From contig JANBPK010001512.1 in NCBI GenBank assembly GCA_027579435.1, forward strand, positions 1 to 49,833: a DNA stretch of 49,833 nucleotides. The letters run 5' to 3'. The DNA is from Candolleomyces eurysporus. Lineage: Eukaryota > Basidiomycota > Agaricomycetes > Agaricales > Psathyrellaceae. A program made the position numbers and the translations under genes. Within the stretch, counting starts at the first letter, position 1. Each line of letters opens with the position of its first letter. Positions 33,825-45,500 of the stretch are shown here, one piece after another. Under the pieces are notes generated by a model that saw nothing but the letters and a program-made list of their open reading frames with translations, was not told the origin of the DNA and ran no database searches.

Positions 33825-33930
33825 ATGTTGAGAGAGATCGAGGCCACGACCAACAGCGCGAGCGACATAGTCAGTTTGAAAATGCAGCTTGAAACTTCGG
33901 AGAGAACGATAAGAACATGTCATTACTCAA
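33825..33930 (+). pseudogene. Probable relic of a B-type coiled-coil gene
   Basis: The translation ASDIVSLKMQLETSE lines up with ASEMANLKQQLATMSEE of B1, and the DNA a little further on (AACATGTCATTACTC) with AACATGCCATAACTC of B1, but in a shifted frame. No first exon, anchor or C-terminal block is found around it. Short match, so moderate to low confidence. Confidence 0.35.
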
Positions 33931-33999
33931 CCGAAGGGTATTTTCAATCGGAGTTTGTGTCGGGGCTATCGAACATATCCAAGTCAAGCGATCCCGCCA

Positions 34000-34020
34000 C
34001 AGGCGCCAAATTGGCGCCTG
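34000..34020. repeat. 21 nt perfect palindrome
   Basis: Ten-base arms, CAGGCGCCAA and TTGGCGCCTG, around one central A. It includes two GGCGCC sites. It could be a dimer-binding site or a short hairpin; no neighbouring gene start within 240 nt. Confidence 0.6.
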
Positions 34021-34266
34021 CTACCCGACCAGCTTTCAGGCTCCCTTAAAGCCAGAAAATTCCCGCAATAATGATCCAAGTGTCTGCAAATCAGTCAGAT
34101 GTCATTGGAGCGACGCCCATTTTCCGAACAGGTTCCATGAGGCAAACTGTCAATTTGACGTCCATCAGTGCGGCCGCCCCATTGTTCTAAGGCGCTTCTG
34201 CCCGAGCACTGCACCTTGCTGTTAACGTTGAACTCGAAGACCACTTTCTCCTCATTACTAGCTCTA

Positions 34267-35472
34267 ATGCTACTCCAGACCGTATGCAGTAAGTTTCGCA
34301 AGTCTCTCCTTGCACTACCCTTCTGATCGACCTTTTAATTGTTTCCAGCTTTTCAAGTCTGCGAGACCGTGGTCCTACTACTCGGTGCCCTTGTTCTATC
34401 ATTGCTTCTCTGGACAGCCAACGTGGCCGATACCAGCATACCTACTCTCCAACCAGAGAACGTGCCTCAAACCGGAGCTGTCGTGGCTACTCGAGGTTCG
34501 TCGAGGGGCCTCGACTCTCAAGGCATCGATCCCATCGATGTCTTTTCTGCTGGAGCTATAACTAACAGTACAACAGTGGACGACCTGCAGAATCAAGATG
34601 AAGCCGCTTTAGACGAGGTTCAGCATGTGCCGGGGACGCTCTCTGCTGCACAAGCCGAATTACGCGCAAAGGACCACCTTATCGCTTCGCTTTCCGAAGA
34701 GCGTAATGTATACCAGTCGCTATGCTCGGGCTTGGAGGTAAAGGTCGGTAAGAAGGAAGGGGAGATCGTCAAGTCAATGGCGAAGTTGGCTAGGTTGAAT
34801 GCCCAAGTCAGTTCGTTGACCAGAAAGAACGGAGAATACAAAGCCGACCTTGCCACAATGCGAGAGGTCACCCAAAGTCAAGGGGAAATGATCCAAAAAC
34901 TCAAGGCCGGTCCCAGGGGCTTCTCAGAAAACGCGGATAGCTCGTCTTCCAGCTCCAGAGAAAAGGATCAAGAGCACCAAGCCGACCGCATTCGGTCGCT
35001 CCTTGAAAGGAATATGCATCTCGAGACATTGCTGTCATCTTTGCAAGGAATGTTGGCCCAACGTGACGCAACGATTGACCACATAAACGACCGGCGGGCC
35101 GAACAGGAAGCTCAATTCCTAACCTTGTCTCAAGACCACGAGAAGTTGAGGCAATTCTGCACTTCTCTGCAGGAAACCATCGCGGAAGACGAGGAAGCAA
35201 TGGCCCGGCTCAGGATCGCCATAGCAAAAGAGAGAGTCGCTGCGGAGGAGTGGAAAACTCTTTTCAATCTTTCAAGAGCCCAACCTCACATACATGGAGC
35301 TGCGAACATCTCAACGGTCGGAATTTTCGAAGCGCAAAACCGCAAAATTGCAGAATTGCAAGACAAGCTGTCAGAGTGCCATATGCAACTGGTAGCAAGC
35401 CACAACGGGACAATTTTCATGCCTCGCGAACTCCTCCCATTAAATGGCGGCAGTGACAGTGCTCCGATCTAG
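34267..35472 (+). CDS. Membrane-anchored coiled-coil protein C1 (tandem family)
   Basis: Exons 34267-34288 (MLLQTVC plus one base) and 34349-35472, 60 nt phase-1 intron; 381 aa. Anchor VVLLLGALVLSLLLWTANVA at about residues 15-34, a long Thr/Ser/Asp linker without QTD, then KDHLIASLSEERNVYQSLCS and further heptads. A SENADSSSSSSREKD break interrupts the rod. The second half carries RDATIDHINDRRAEQEAQ, AEEWKTLFNLSRAQ and NRKIAELQDKLSECHMQLVA. The LFNLS step recalls CC2 (DLFNLSGSP), so C1 mixes features of left and right groups. Last member of the plus-strand array. Function unknown. Confidence 0.87.
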
Positions 35473-36112
35473 CGGTGACCACCGCCTGTTCCCTAGGGTT
35501 GAAAGGCTGTGTGTGTCTCGTCAACTCTGTATTTGTAGGAAAGAATTTTCATTCGTTTCGCGATCCGGCGTGTGTACGATTCCTAGGTCGGCCTTGGTCG
35601 GTCGCTGACCGCCAGCCCCCTGGCGTACCTCGAGGGAACCCCAAATCACATAACGCAGTGCCGTACCGTTCGAACTTGGCTGGACGATGTAGCAGAATAT
35701 AATGCTGTTAAATCCCAGGTGGCAGTGCAACACACCTGGGGCCTCCACTGTTCGGACAGGCTTCCCGGATCTGCTTGACGAACGAAGGTTCCCGATGAGT
35801 GTGAACAAGAGTACCTTGATGAGGTCAAGTTTTATGGATTCTTGCTCTTGCCCTACTTTGTATGCTTCGCCCTTAGGATTGACGGTAATTGGGCTGAAGA
35901 CACTCCAGCAACGATGGAGCAATGATCCCCACTACGTATTGAACGTGTATATTATATATTTCTGCTGCAGCACAGTCCGAATAAAACCCACACGAGGAAA
36001 ACAACTTGAACCAAAACCTAACGGACAATCAGAACCAGCAAACCAAAGTGAGGGTAAACTACTCACAGAAAACACGATAGATAGTGACGACCGATAGCAC
36101 TGCAACAAATAG
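35473..36112. other. Convergent intergenic region
   Basis: 3' flanks of C1 and the membrane-protein gene. A minus-strand open frame at 35521-35922 has no family signal. No gene accepted. Confidence 0.45.
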
Positions 36113-37817
36113 TTACACCAACACCTCCCAAAGAGCCAATCCAGCGAAAAACAGAACAAGGGAGACCAAAAGGCCGACGTAGACATGGGTTGGTACGCCA
36201 ATCTTGGGCAGCACCCATGCGGTGTGGAGGAGCGATAGCCCCATCTGACATATTACAACAGCGACTGCAGTCAAACCCAAGATGCTGTCACGATGGACGG
36301 TGAGGCCTGCAAGGGTTCTCGATATCTGGAGAAGGCTTGAATAATTTTCTGATGAGAAAGAGGGGATGGGAGGTCGGTCGGGGATGGAGGGAGCAAGGGG
36401 GGAGCGTAGATACGCTGCGGAGAGAACGAGGAACGTTCCGAGGGAGTTGAGGACTGCGTTGATTCGGTGGAGACATGAGATGAAGACGGGAACGTGCTAA
36501 TAGGACCATGGAATGTCAATTCGATATTAGAAGTGAGAGTGGTTGGGGTCACGTACAATAACTGGGATTCCATATATTTCTTCCAGTTCTTCCCGACTTC
36601 TGAGTGCTATGAGCTGGTCGAGGTCGTTCTGCACCTCCTGCTCGAGAGCGTTTTTGGAGAAACGGTAAAGACCGTTCGCTTGTGGGGGNCTTGGCGAGGA
36701 GAGGCTGGCGCTCTCCCCGCACCGGGCCATCTTCATCGTGGTAAGGCGACAGTTCTTGCGACCTGGTTGAAGATCTTGTCAGGGCTGGCGAGACGCTGCT
36801 TGAAATTGTGCCCTCCCCGGGGATAAGCGAGTCTTCTTCCGATATCTTTTTCACGTTGACCAGGACGTCCCGGTAGAGCGCGATGTTTTCGTACCCCTGC
36901 TTGATCCCAACTATTGCTTCTGCCCCAGCCCAGCCCAGGGCAATCGTCCACACCCGTCGGAATGCATGGTCATGCCACGTCGGATGATTGATCCCTGGGG
37001 TTGGGGTGATGAGTAGCAGAACCACAGCCGCCAGTTGGAGGGACACTGATATCAGTGTCTGGAAGGCTGTGGCAAGCAGCGAAAGCAGCAGAGAGGCGTA
37101 GGGCGGGAGAGTCGAAGACAGCGAGCTTGGCAGCGAGTACACAAATTCTCTGAGAAGCAGAGACATTGACCACATTCCCGCCGCAGTCAGAAGCTCAGGG
37201 AGGGGGAACGGCAAATATGGCGCATAGGGATACGGGGATTGAGGGAATTTGGGGTCTAGCGGGTAGATCACCACTGGGAATATGGCGAGTAATGCAAAGG
37301 TTAGGATTGTGGATATTGGCGTCAGGGTGTACCAAGCAATAAGGTGATTGTACGACCCTATAGACGTCGAGTCGTAAGCCTCGAGCCCGGCGCCCACAAC
37401 GATGACGACAAACGCACCTCGGTATAGCCCTTCTCTTGCCAGTTCCTGCTCCAGGAGCCATTCTTCAACCTCTTCATCGTCGTCTTCTTCAGCGTCCACC
37501 ACTACCGACTCTGGGACTTGAAAACGGGGAGTTTGCTGGGGGAACTCCATATGACCGCCTTCCTCAGGGACGGAGATCAGGGCTCCAGAACTGTTGCGCC
37601 GAAATCTTTCAGGACTCGTTCGAAGTATCGTGTTCCTTGCTGTGGCAGATTTGGTTGTGGTTGCAGATGACTGAGGTCCGAACGTCGACGGTAGGGATGA
37701 ACGTGGAGATTGGGTAAATTTCTGTGTCACCAGCGGTTCACCTTGTTCGGACCCGGCTTTACCATTGACGCTGGGTGTCTGAACATTGCCATTGCTCGGA
37801 TTTCTTCTACTCGTCAT
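36113..37817 (-). CDS. Multi-pass membrane protein, unknown function
   Basis: Exons 37817-36557 and 36496-36113 joined in phase 0; 547 aa when the N at 36689 (after a G run) is dropped. With the N kept, the frame loses a clearly conserved-looking stretch (LYRFSKNALEQEVQNDL, EELEEIYGIPV). Residues 1-125 are disordered (Ser/Thr/Pro), followed by an acidic DAEEDDDEEVEEWLLEQEL. About eight hydrophobic helices follow: five before a cytosolic-type loop (IPGEGTISSSVSPALTRSS, then GERQPLLAK) and three in the second exon (LNSLGTFLVLSAAYL, LTAVAVVICQMGLSLL, VYVGLLVSLVLFFAGLAL). GERQPLLAK resembles acidic dileucine sorting signals, which would point to endosome or vacuole; this is inference. I do not recognise the family. 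Confidence 0.8.
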
Positions 37818-38519
37818 CTCGTTTGACAGAGGCAGCGAGCCGCAGTTTTACGAGCGGTGGGCGGGTGTCATACTCTTCATGTGAAAGGGTGGAGGTGGGG
37901 CAAGTACACTAATATAGTGACAGTGAAAAGGGTGTTTACGCAACAAGTTGAACCCTTTATAACTACCGTACTTAACGTCGTAACAACTGATATCAGTCCA
38001 AGCGGTGTTGTGGTCTTATGACGACCTCATTATGGCGACTGACTGCGCGATTTACCTTCTTGTAAGATCCGTTGGCGCTATAAATGGGTCAGAAGACGCG
38101 GTGAGGCCTGAGGACCCAGGCATGACTTCCTACTCGACACCTGGCACCGGGATTCTTGCCTTCGAATTTGGATAAATGGAAGCTGCTGATCACTCTGGCT
38201 CAAGGATGTCGTGATATGAGTCAACCCTTCGGCAAGGCAAAGCGGGAGTGAAGCGTTAGTATAGAATGAATATTAGTAGAATAGAAAATGATATAGTAAA
38301 CGGAAACTAGAGTACAGCCTTGAATTCGTGAGGGAGCCGGATGCTAGAAATCGTAATGATCATGTTCGTCTACAGAACTACTCGTAGCATCAAGCAAAAT
38401 GATAAAATAATTAACGGTGAACGATGCAGCGGAGGGCGAGAGCGAAAGAGAAAGAGAAAATGATGATGTTGTGAGAGAAGAGAGAAACAGAGCCTTTCCA
38501 TTATATTGCGTAACGTAGA
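37818..38519. promoter_or_regulatory. Promoter of the membrane-protein gene, 3' flank of the next
   Basis: Contains an A/G-rich tract at 38428-38492. No gene seen. Confidence 0.45.
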
Positions 38520-41500
38520 TCATCCACGAATCTTCCACCCATCCCCTTTCCTATTGATCTTTCCGACACCACCAAAGCCTTCGCGAACGACGAGCCATAG
38601 CCCAGTGCTGCAGACGATATCCTTGATGTCCTCCGCACTCAGCATCAGGCCGTAGTACGGCTCCTTCTCCTCCTGCTCGCTATTCTGATTGAACAGTGTC
38701 TTCTTCCTCACTACCTCCATCCTTTCCACTTCGATGTCGGGGAGGGGGAAGGGGATCTTGAGCATAGCCACCACTTTCGGGTGATGGGGAGTCGGTGATA
38801 GCGTCCCCACTTTCAGCCGAAGAATCTGCTCCTTCTCTCCGTTTGAAGGCCCGGATGTGATCGTATCAACGGCTGAGGCTCCTGGTGGCTTGACATACTC
38901 AGATCGGCGAATCTTGAGGGTGCACACCCAAGGGGTTTCCGAATCTTCTGCGTCGCTCTCCTCATCTTCGTCATCGTCACCGGCGCCCCCGTATTCGTCG
39001 CCGTCATCGTCCTTCTTCTTTCTCAAGAGTGACAACCTCTTCTTCCTCGTTGAGGTCGTGCTTCGTCGAGATGGCGACGATGAGTTTCTGGAAGGGGAAT
39101 CACCCTCCTTTTCCTCCGTCGCAAGGCTACTGACACTCGCCATGCTCGACCGATTGAGTCTCTTCCTCTCAGCCACAGACATCTTCCGAGGTGAACTGTC
39201 CACTTGAGGGATCTTTGGCGTCACATCTGTGTCTTCCCGGTCCCCACCGCCTTCCTTCAACATATCCCGCACCTTGACCTCAGGCGCCGCTTTCAACTTC
39301 TTCCTCCCCCTCTTACTATCATCCGCCCCATTTTCCTTCCTATCCCCTTTATTCTTGCTTTTCGAACTTTTCATCTTCGCCCTCTTCCATTCAAACCTTA
39401 CTTCAAACCCACCACCGACCACGGGGCCAAGGACCAAAGGCTGACCCGAACTCGGCGAAGACGGTTGTGAAGAGTTCAGATTACCCAGGGCACCTAGCGA
39501 AGGGATCAAGCCAATCCCCGCACCAGCATGCCACGAACCCCTCTTCGACTCCCTATCACTGCTCCCAAACCCGCGATCCTTGTCTCTCCCAGAAAGGATA
39601 TTCTGGAAAAGATCCCTCGCTCTCCCCGCCCCACCACTAGCCTCGCTCGCACTCTGCCCATGCTGGTTCCTCACCGGAGGACCCGGATTGCGTTTCTTCA
39701 GCCACCTCGCAACAAGCCACACATACATCAACGCCCGCTCCTTCTCTTTACCAGTCCCACCACCTTGCTGTGTCACCGAAATGGCTGAAGCACCCGTTGA
39801 AGCCAGCGCAGTGCTCGATCCCCCCACAGAGGACTCCTTCTCACTGAAAATCAAACTCTCCCTCCTCGTGCTCCCTTCCCTCCTCGACTTGGTCGACCGC
39901 CTCCTCTGGCTACCGCTACCGCTCGCCCCCACATCTCCTGAGCCGCTCTCATCCGTCTCGGCAAACGTGCTGTAGCTCTCCACCTTCTGCAACGGCACAC
40001 CCCCGTTGGAGCTGACATTCGTGCTGCTCCCTGCCCCACCCTCGTCGCTCCCACTAGGGAGGCTGAGCGCCGAGGCGTACTGCTGCTGGCCCGGAGGGGC
40101 GGCAACAGGGGCATAGGTCTGCGAAGCCGAGACATAGGTAGGCTGGATACCCAGCACCGGCGGTCTCAGCTGCAACTGCCTCAGACTCATCTTGTGCTGT
40201 TGCTGAAGATCTTGCTGCTGCTGTCCACCGACAACCACAAGNCTGGGGCGGCACAACCGCCGACGCCGAGGCACCCTGAGCCGGCACCGACGATAAACCC
40301 TGCGCCAAAGGCTGGGTAGGTGCCTGCATAGACGTTCGCGGACTGGCATTCGCACTGCTCGTCGTGCTGCTGGCTGCTGTCCCAGGTCCGAGGCTACTGC
40401 CGCCCTTCCCGATGTACTGCTGCGAACTCTGGTGTTGGAGCAACCTCCCAAACGGCCCTTTCGCCCCAGCCCCGCTTCCTGCACTGGTGGTGGAATCGAC
40501 GCTCTCCCTGCTCATCCCGAGACCGTTGGAGTTCCTGCCGCCTAAGATGCTCAGCCCTCCTCGGTCGTTGTTGGAGCCCCCAGCCTTGTCACCCGTGATC
40601 CCAGCTGCGATCTTGTTGAATAAACCCTTGGCACCGGCCATCGGGTTCCCAATTTGCGTTTGCGTTTGGGTGGCAGAAATGGGTTGTGGTGGAGGCGGAG
40701 CAGACGAAGTAGGTGAAGGAGGCTCGCGCTCAGTCGACGAACCACCACCACCACCAGGCTTGATCCCACCCATAAACCTGTTCTTCCCTCGCGATAGGGC
40801 GTTGGTAAGACTGAGATTCCTACTGTGGCCTGGGGATGCTGAGGAAGAAGAGGGGAGGGGAGGCGGCGAAGTGTTATTGTTCCCCCCAAGCGAGTTCAGT
40901 GCAGCAGACATGAACCCGGGTTTCGAAGGGGCGATCGTAGGGGTCGGACTGTGAATATCGTCGGAGTCGTCTTGTTGAGGCCGGTTGTGTGGATGATAGG
41001 GTGTGGTAGGCGTAGGCGTAGGCGTGTTACTATATAGAGACGATGGGGAATTGGGAGGGGATAGTGAAGGTGATAGATGTTTGCCTTGAGCTTGGTTATG
41101 AGCCTCTGTAGCTAATCTCTTCGGATTCAAGTCCCCAGGCGCAAGAGGCGCCATACCGAATTCCGTGTATTCGTTGGGTCGATCTGGGTTTGGAGGTTGA
41201 GGTGGGAACGTGGCGGGATCATTGTCGCTCGCTGAGGGAGCGTTAAAAGGGTTCAAGGTGCTACTCCGTTTGTTGAACTTGAATTTGCCGAATAGACTGG
41301 GGGAACTAGATTTCTTGGTGGGAGTGGTAGAGACCGCGATTGACGGGGACGGAGGTGCACCCCGAGACATATCGATAGGCGTGGAAGGTAAGGGAGAGTT
41401 GTCGGCTTTCTGAGGTCGGGTCGGTGTAGATGGGAAAGTCCCCGAGTGAGGTGGAGCGGAGGCGGGGGGATGTAGGAATTGCTGATGCTGCTGCGGAGGA

Positions 41501-42553
41501 GGGGTTGCAACAGACTGGGCATTGGTACTGAAATGAGTCGAATTTGAGTTGAGAGATAAAGCACTCGAGCTCGCTGAAGGTGTATTCGGACGGCTGCCCT
41601 CGCTCGGTCGTTGGTTCTTCGGCTGCAAGAAGCTAGACAACGTCTTATTCGCCGTGCTTGGTCTATTCGCGCCGTTGGTCGGGGGGATACCAGGATGGAC
41701 GACGGAGCCCATTTCATCGACACTGATCTGAAGGCCTTGTTTCTTTGCCTCCCTCTCCCCGGTCCGGCTCCTCACCCCCCNAAACCTCGACAGGTTCAAG
41801 AACAGCTAGATCAATCAACTCTAGCCCCTTCTTCTGAAACCTGGCAATCTTTGCATCCGTTCCAGCATCGGCGATGACGTTGGTCAAGACATTATGCGCT
41901 TGGAGGTTGTAAAGTGGGATGATACGGCGGGCGCCTCTGCTACTGCTGCTGGTCGCAGAAGAAGTGGTAGACTCCCCCGAGGCCATCGACTGGAATGAGG
42001 TCGTCGAGTTTGAGGCATAGTTGGTATTGGTACTGTACTCCGAAGACGCGCTGGCAGTACGAGACAACGACGGACCGCGGCCGTCATCTGTACTCATTGA
42101 TGACGCAGACGTGGGAGTGGTGGGCTCGCTACCAGATGGCACGGCAACGCCTGATGGTGGACGAGCATTAGGTGGTACGAGTTGAACTTGGAGATTTAGA
42201 GGATGGTTCGACTTGGAGGGAGGTGGTCGAACAAATATGAAAGTCTGTGACAACGGACGCTCAGAAACAAAGTTTTGAGGAGATCATAGATAATTACAAA
42301 CCTCATTAGCCAGCTTGGTGACGTCTCGTTCCTTCTTCGACTTTACTTTGCGCCTATCTTCCTGCTGCTCCTCCATCTGCTGGCTCTGCTGTTGTAAGAG
42401 CTCTTCCTCATCGCCTTCATCGTCTGTCGAGGGGTCAAACCGCGATTGCGGTGGTGGCGCTTCCTCCGTGATTGGGGGCGGCGGCTGGTGTTGCGCAATG
42501 GTGTGCTGGATCGCAGATGGGAGGAACTGGGTGAATGACGAGAACATGGACAT
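38520..42553 (-). CDS. Large low-complexity protein with conserved blocks, unknown function
   Basis: Exons 42553-42302 and 42244-38520, phase 0, 56 nt intron; 1324 aa when the Ns at 40242 and 41781 are dropped. Both removals restore continuity (VVPPQ to LVVVGG; EPVEVWG to VRSRTGE). Exon 1 has a FTQFLPSAIQHTIAQHQ segment and Gln/Glu runs. About residues 165-220 form a folded-looking block: IIPLYNLQAHNVLTNVIADA, then ARFQKKGLELIDLAVLEPVE. A very long Ser/Pro/Gly/Asn-rich part (about 230-940) contains short islands (SLFGKFKFNKRSSTLNPF, GLFNKIAAGITGDKAGG). The C-terminal third has a basic region, an acidic run (DDDEDEESDAEDSE), TPWVCTLKIRRSEYVKPPG and LKVGTLSPTPHHPKVVAMLK. It looks like a regulatory scaffold. 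I do not recognise a named family. Confidence 0.83.
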
Positions 42554-45500
42554 GCTGTCAACTGCTCTCCGTTATCGTCAACATTGCTGAGTGCAATGAA
42601 CCAATTCAAAAGGTACTCACATTCCGAATATGTAAGGCTCCACGAGCTGATAATTATATCACTCCGAGTGCGACGTCCCGCTACCTGACACCTCGTGTCG
42701 TGTGTCGGTTGTCAATGCTGCTCAGGGTGTCATTAATGGCGTCCAGAAGGGTATGCGAGATGAACTGAGCGCTGCTCACCGTCTAGGTCGAGGAACACCA
42801 CGAACACTGATGTCCAGGACAGTGCTGGCCGGTGATGTAGTCTGTCAGTGGTTGCCAGATGCCGTCAACGTGGGCGGCGGTNGGGGGGGATAGATGATGA
42901 ATATCAAGAGGATGGACGGAGGAGAAAATCAGGCCATGGTCGAGGGAGTCTTGATATATGTAGAAACCCAGATTCTCGCGAACAATTCCCTTGGCCTCAA
43001 ACCAGAATTGGGCCTCGGGTTCATTTTCTCCGTCATCGAAATGTTTACGTCATCCTCGGACAAGTACTTTGCTCGCCACTTTGGGCCACGGCATCCATCC
43101 CTCGAGAGCCACCGTGCACCACCGAGAATGCAGTGCTGTGTAGGTGGTAGAAATACACGGACATTTAATTTTCAGTGCAACTAATAACTGGTCTGCCAGC
43201 GATGCTGGCCAGCAACTTTAACGGCCCCGAGGAAGTGTTCCCGGTATCCGCTTACGCACATCACGCGCGTCACGGAGGAATCCCAGCTGACCGAGGGGAA
43301 ACAGATTTGTCCATTGTGACCAAGAAACGCCTGAGGGGGCAGGTGTACCCACCTCAGGCAGGGCATCAGTGGTCACGTGGACCCCTTTGTACCCCCCCTT
43401 TTTCGACATTGTATAACCTCCTCTGAGAGGTGGAATGCCGCGCACACACTCCCCCAAGTCCCTAAAAAGACACCTCCGAGAATCACGTGCATTTTCGAAG
43501 TGCCGTGCACGTTGAGCTTAGAGTGCACGCCTCGCTTATCTGTCTGGTTTTTGTTCTCGTTGTGGATCTCCGCGCTCTGTTGCAGTCGTCTAGCCGTTTG
43601 AAGTATTCGGAAAATTAAGGTATTAAATTCTGGCGAGTAACATGAGGCAGTTATTTAAGCAAGAAATTCGGGCAAGGAAGTTGCTACAGGGACGGCATTC
43701 CTGCGGAAATCTTTCAGGCGTGAAGCTAACCTACTCAGTAGCAGGCCACAATTCATCAATTCATAGTTCCACGCAGAAGAATAAGTGCAGTTCGATGAGC
43801 AGAATGGCTTGTGGTTAGATTACTTGTCCTCGCTGATCTATTGACCTTGTTTATGGCGATCAACCTCTATCATCGTCCACGTAGGTGAGTGTCTGAATTG
43901 AGACTTCGATGGCGTTTTCTTGACTATGGTTTGGGGGATACTGGAAGGGCGTTGAGGCAAAATTCCTCGTCAGCACCGCACAAACATTTTCAGAAATCAT
44001 AGCCAAACCTTCTCTGAAACTGACACCTGCTGCGTCCCGGTACCCAGACTAGTATCATAACGTCTTTGCGAAAGTTCGGAAAGAGGGATCGAGACGGGAT
44101 TGTTGATCTGCCTCCTGAGATCTTGGCGAGCATTCATGCTAGCAATAGGAATGATCAGAGGCTTTCAATAGCACTGTCAAAAACTGGGCTCACGTTGCAA
44201 GATAAGAATCCAGATGTCAGCAGAATGTTCTTGTTCATCGGTCATAGCAGTCGCACTTCCATTTGCTGAGCAGCATATAAAATTCGAGGAAAAAGGAGTT
44301 CAGCAATAGTTCGAAAGGAGTCGACGTTCTACGTACCCATGATGAATTTGTTGGGCATAATGATGCGCGTGATTACGCCCAACGCAGCATCGTTTCGAGG
44401 AAACATTGAGAGATAGCAAGTGAAATTTTATTTCATGATACGCATGTAACAATGAGACCAGTGCTGACAGTGAGCACCGGGATCATGCCGTCCGTTCTAA
44501 ATGGTTTGAGGTTAGAGAATGGGAGGAGCTTCGGACGGCGCACTCACTTCTTGAAGCCAGTTCAGGAGCACCGGAGCACCCAGCAAAGCACGATGGCCGG
44601 CCTGAGGTCACTACCTGTCCCCATAGCGAAGGTGAGATACATCAAGTTCTGCATCAGTCCCGAATCAGTTCCACCGAATTTGAAAATTACTAGAAATCCT
44701 TACGGACAACGAATTCAGCTCGAGATAAGTGTTCAGCTTGAACCTAGTGGCGAAAATCAGCATCAATAAGACATTGCTAACACTTTGACGGTGATAACTA
44801 GCCCCAGGGGTAAGCGCCGTTGTAACGGTGAAGGGGGTTGGAATGAGGCACGGGCACTCACCGATTCCAGTAACTGATTCGAAGAGTCGTCTGTCAAACC
44901 AGGAACGTCTGATAGAAGCTTCTCAAGTTTATACCTAAATCCGCTGTCGATATGGCCATCCTTGGCAGAAACGATCAGTCATGCCACCAGATAAAGATTC
45001 GATAACTACTCACAATGGAATATTTCCCTTGCTAACTGAGATCCAAGAGGTTGGAAGATGCCTAAAGAAGAGTAATGAGCGTCAACAGTACTTACGAGAG
45101 GCTGAAAACATTCACCGTGGCGGCGGCATGGATCCTCGAAACGAGGACTTATTCGCACGTGTATGTGGGCACCTACAATCGAAATGGGACCAAGACTCTG
45201 TGGAAGAAATGCTAGACAACAAATGAAGAATGGATAAGGCCAGACTAACGAAAAGCTGGAATGGTTAACGAAGCACCCAGCAAGGCGAGAAGATGGAGGA
45301 GAAAGGCAGGGAATGCGGGCGTGCAGTGAAAATGCATTTGGCAGAAAGATAAGCAAACGTGGGGAGGAAGGTGAAATCTGGGGCGTTTCCTTTGTGGACT
45401 TGAAGTCGGGATTTGCAATGACGAAGTGTCTTGGGATCGACGAAGGCCTCTGCGGTCGACGAATTCGTTGACAAAAAGGCATCGGCCGTGAGTGAGGTGA

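Larger units (their letters stand above)
33030..34266. other. 1.2 kb spacer with a B-type relic and a palindrome
   Basis: 3' flank of B2, an unassigned middle and the 5' flank of C1. The only structured parts are the relic at 33825-33930 and the palindrome at 34000-34020, listed separately. Confidence 0.45.

Noticed and set aside
39229..40954. Plus-strand frames up to 196 codons
   Set aside because: Shadows of the large low-complexity gene on the opposite strand.
44066..44269. DLPPEILASI as an F-box gene
   Set aside because: Only the first ten residues fit; no Trp/Leu pattern follows and the frame ends after 67 codons.
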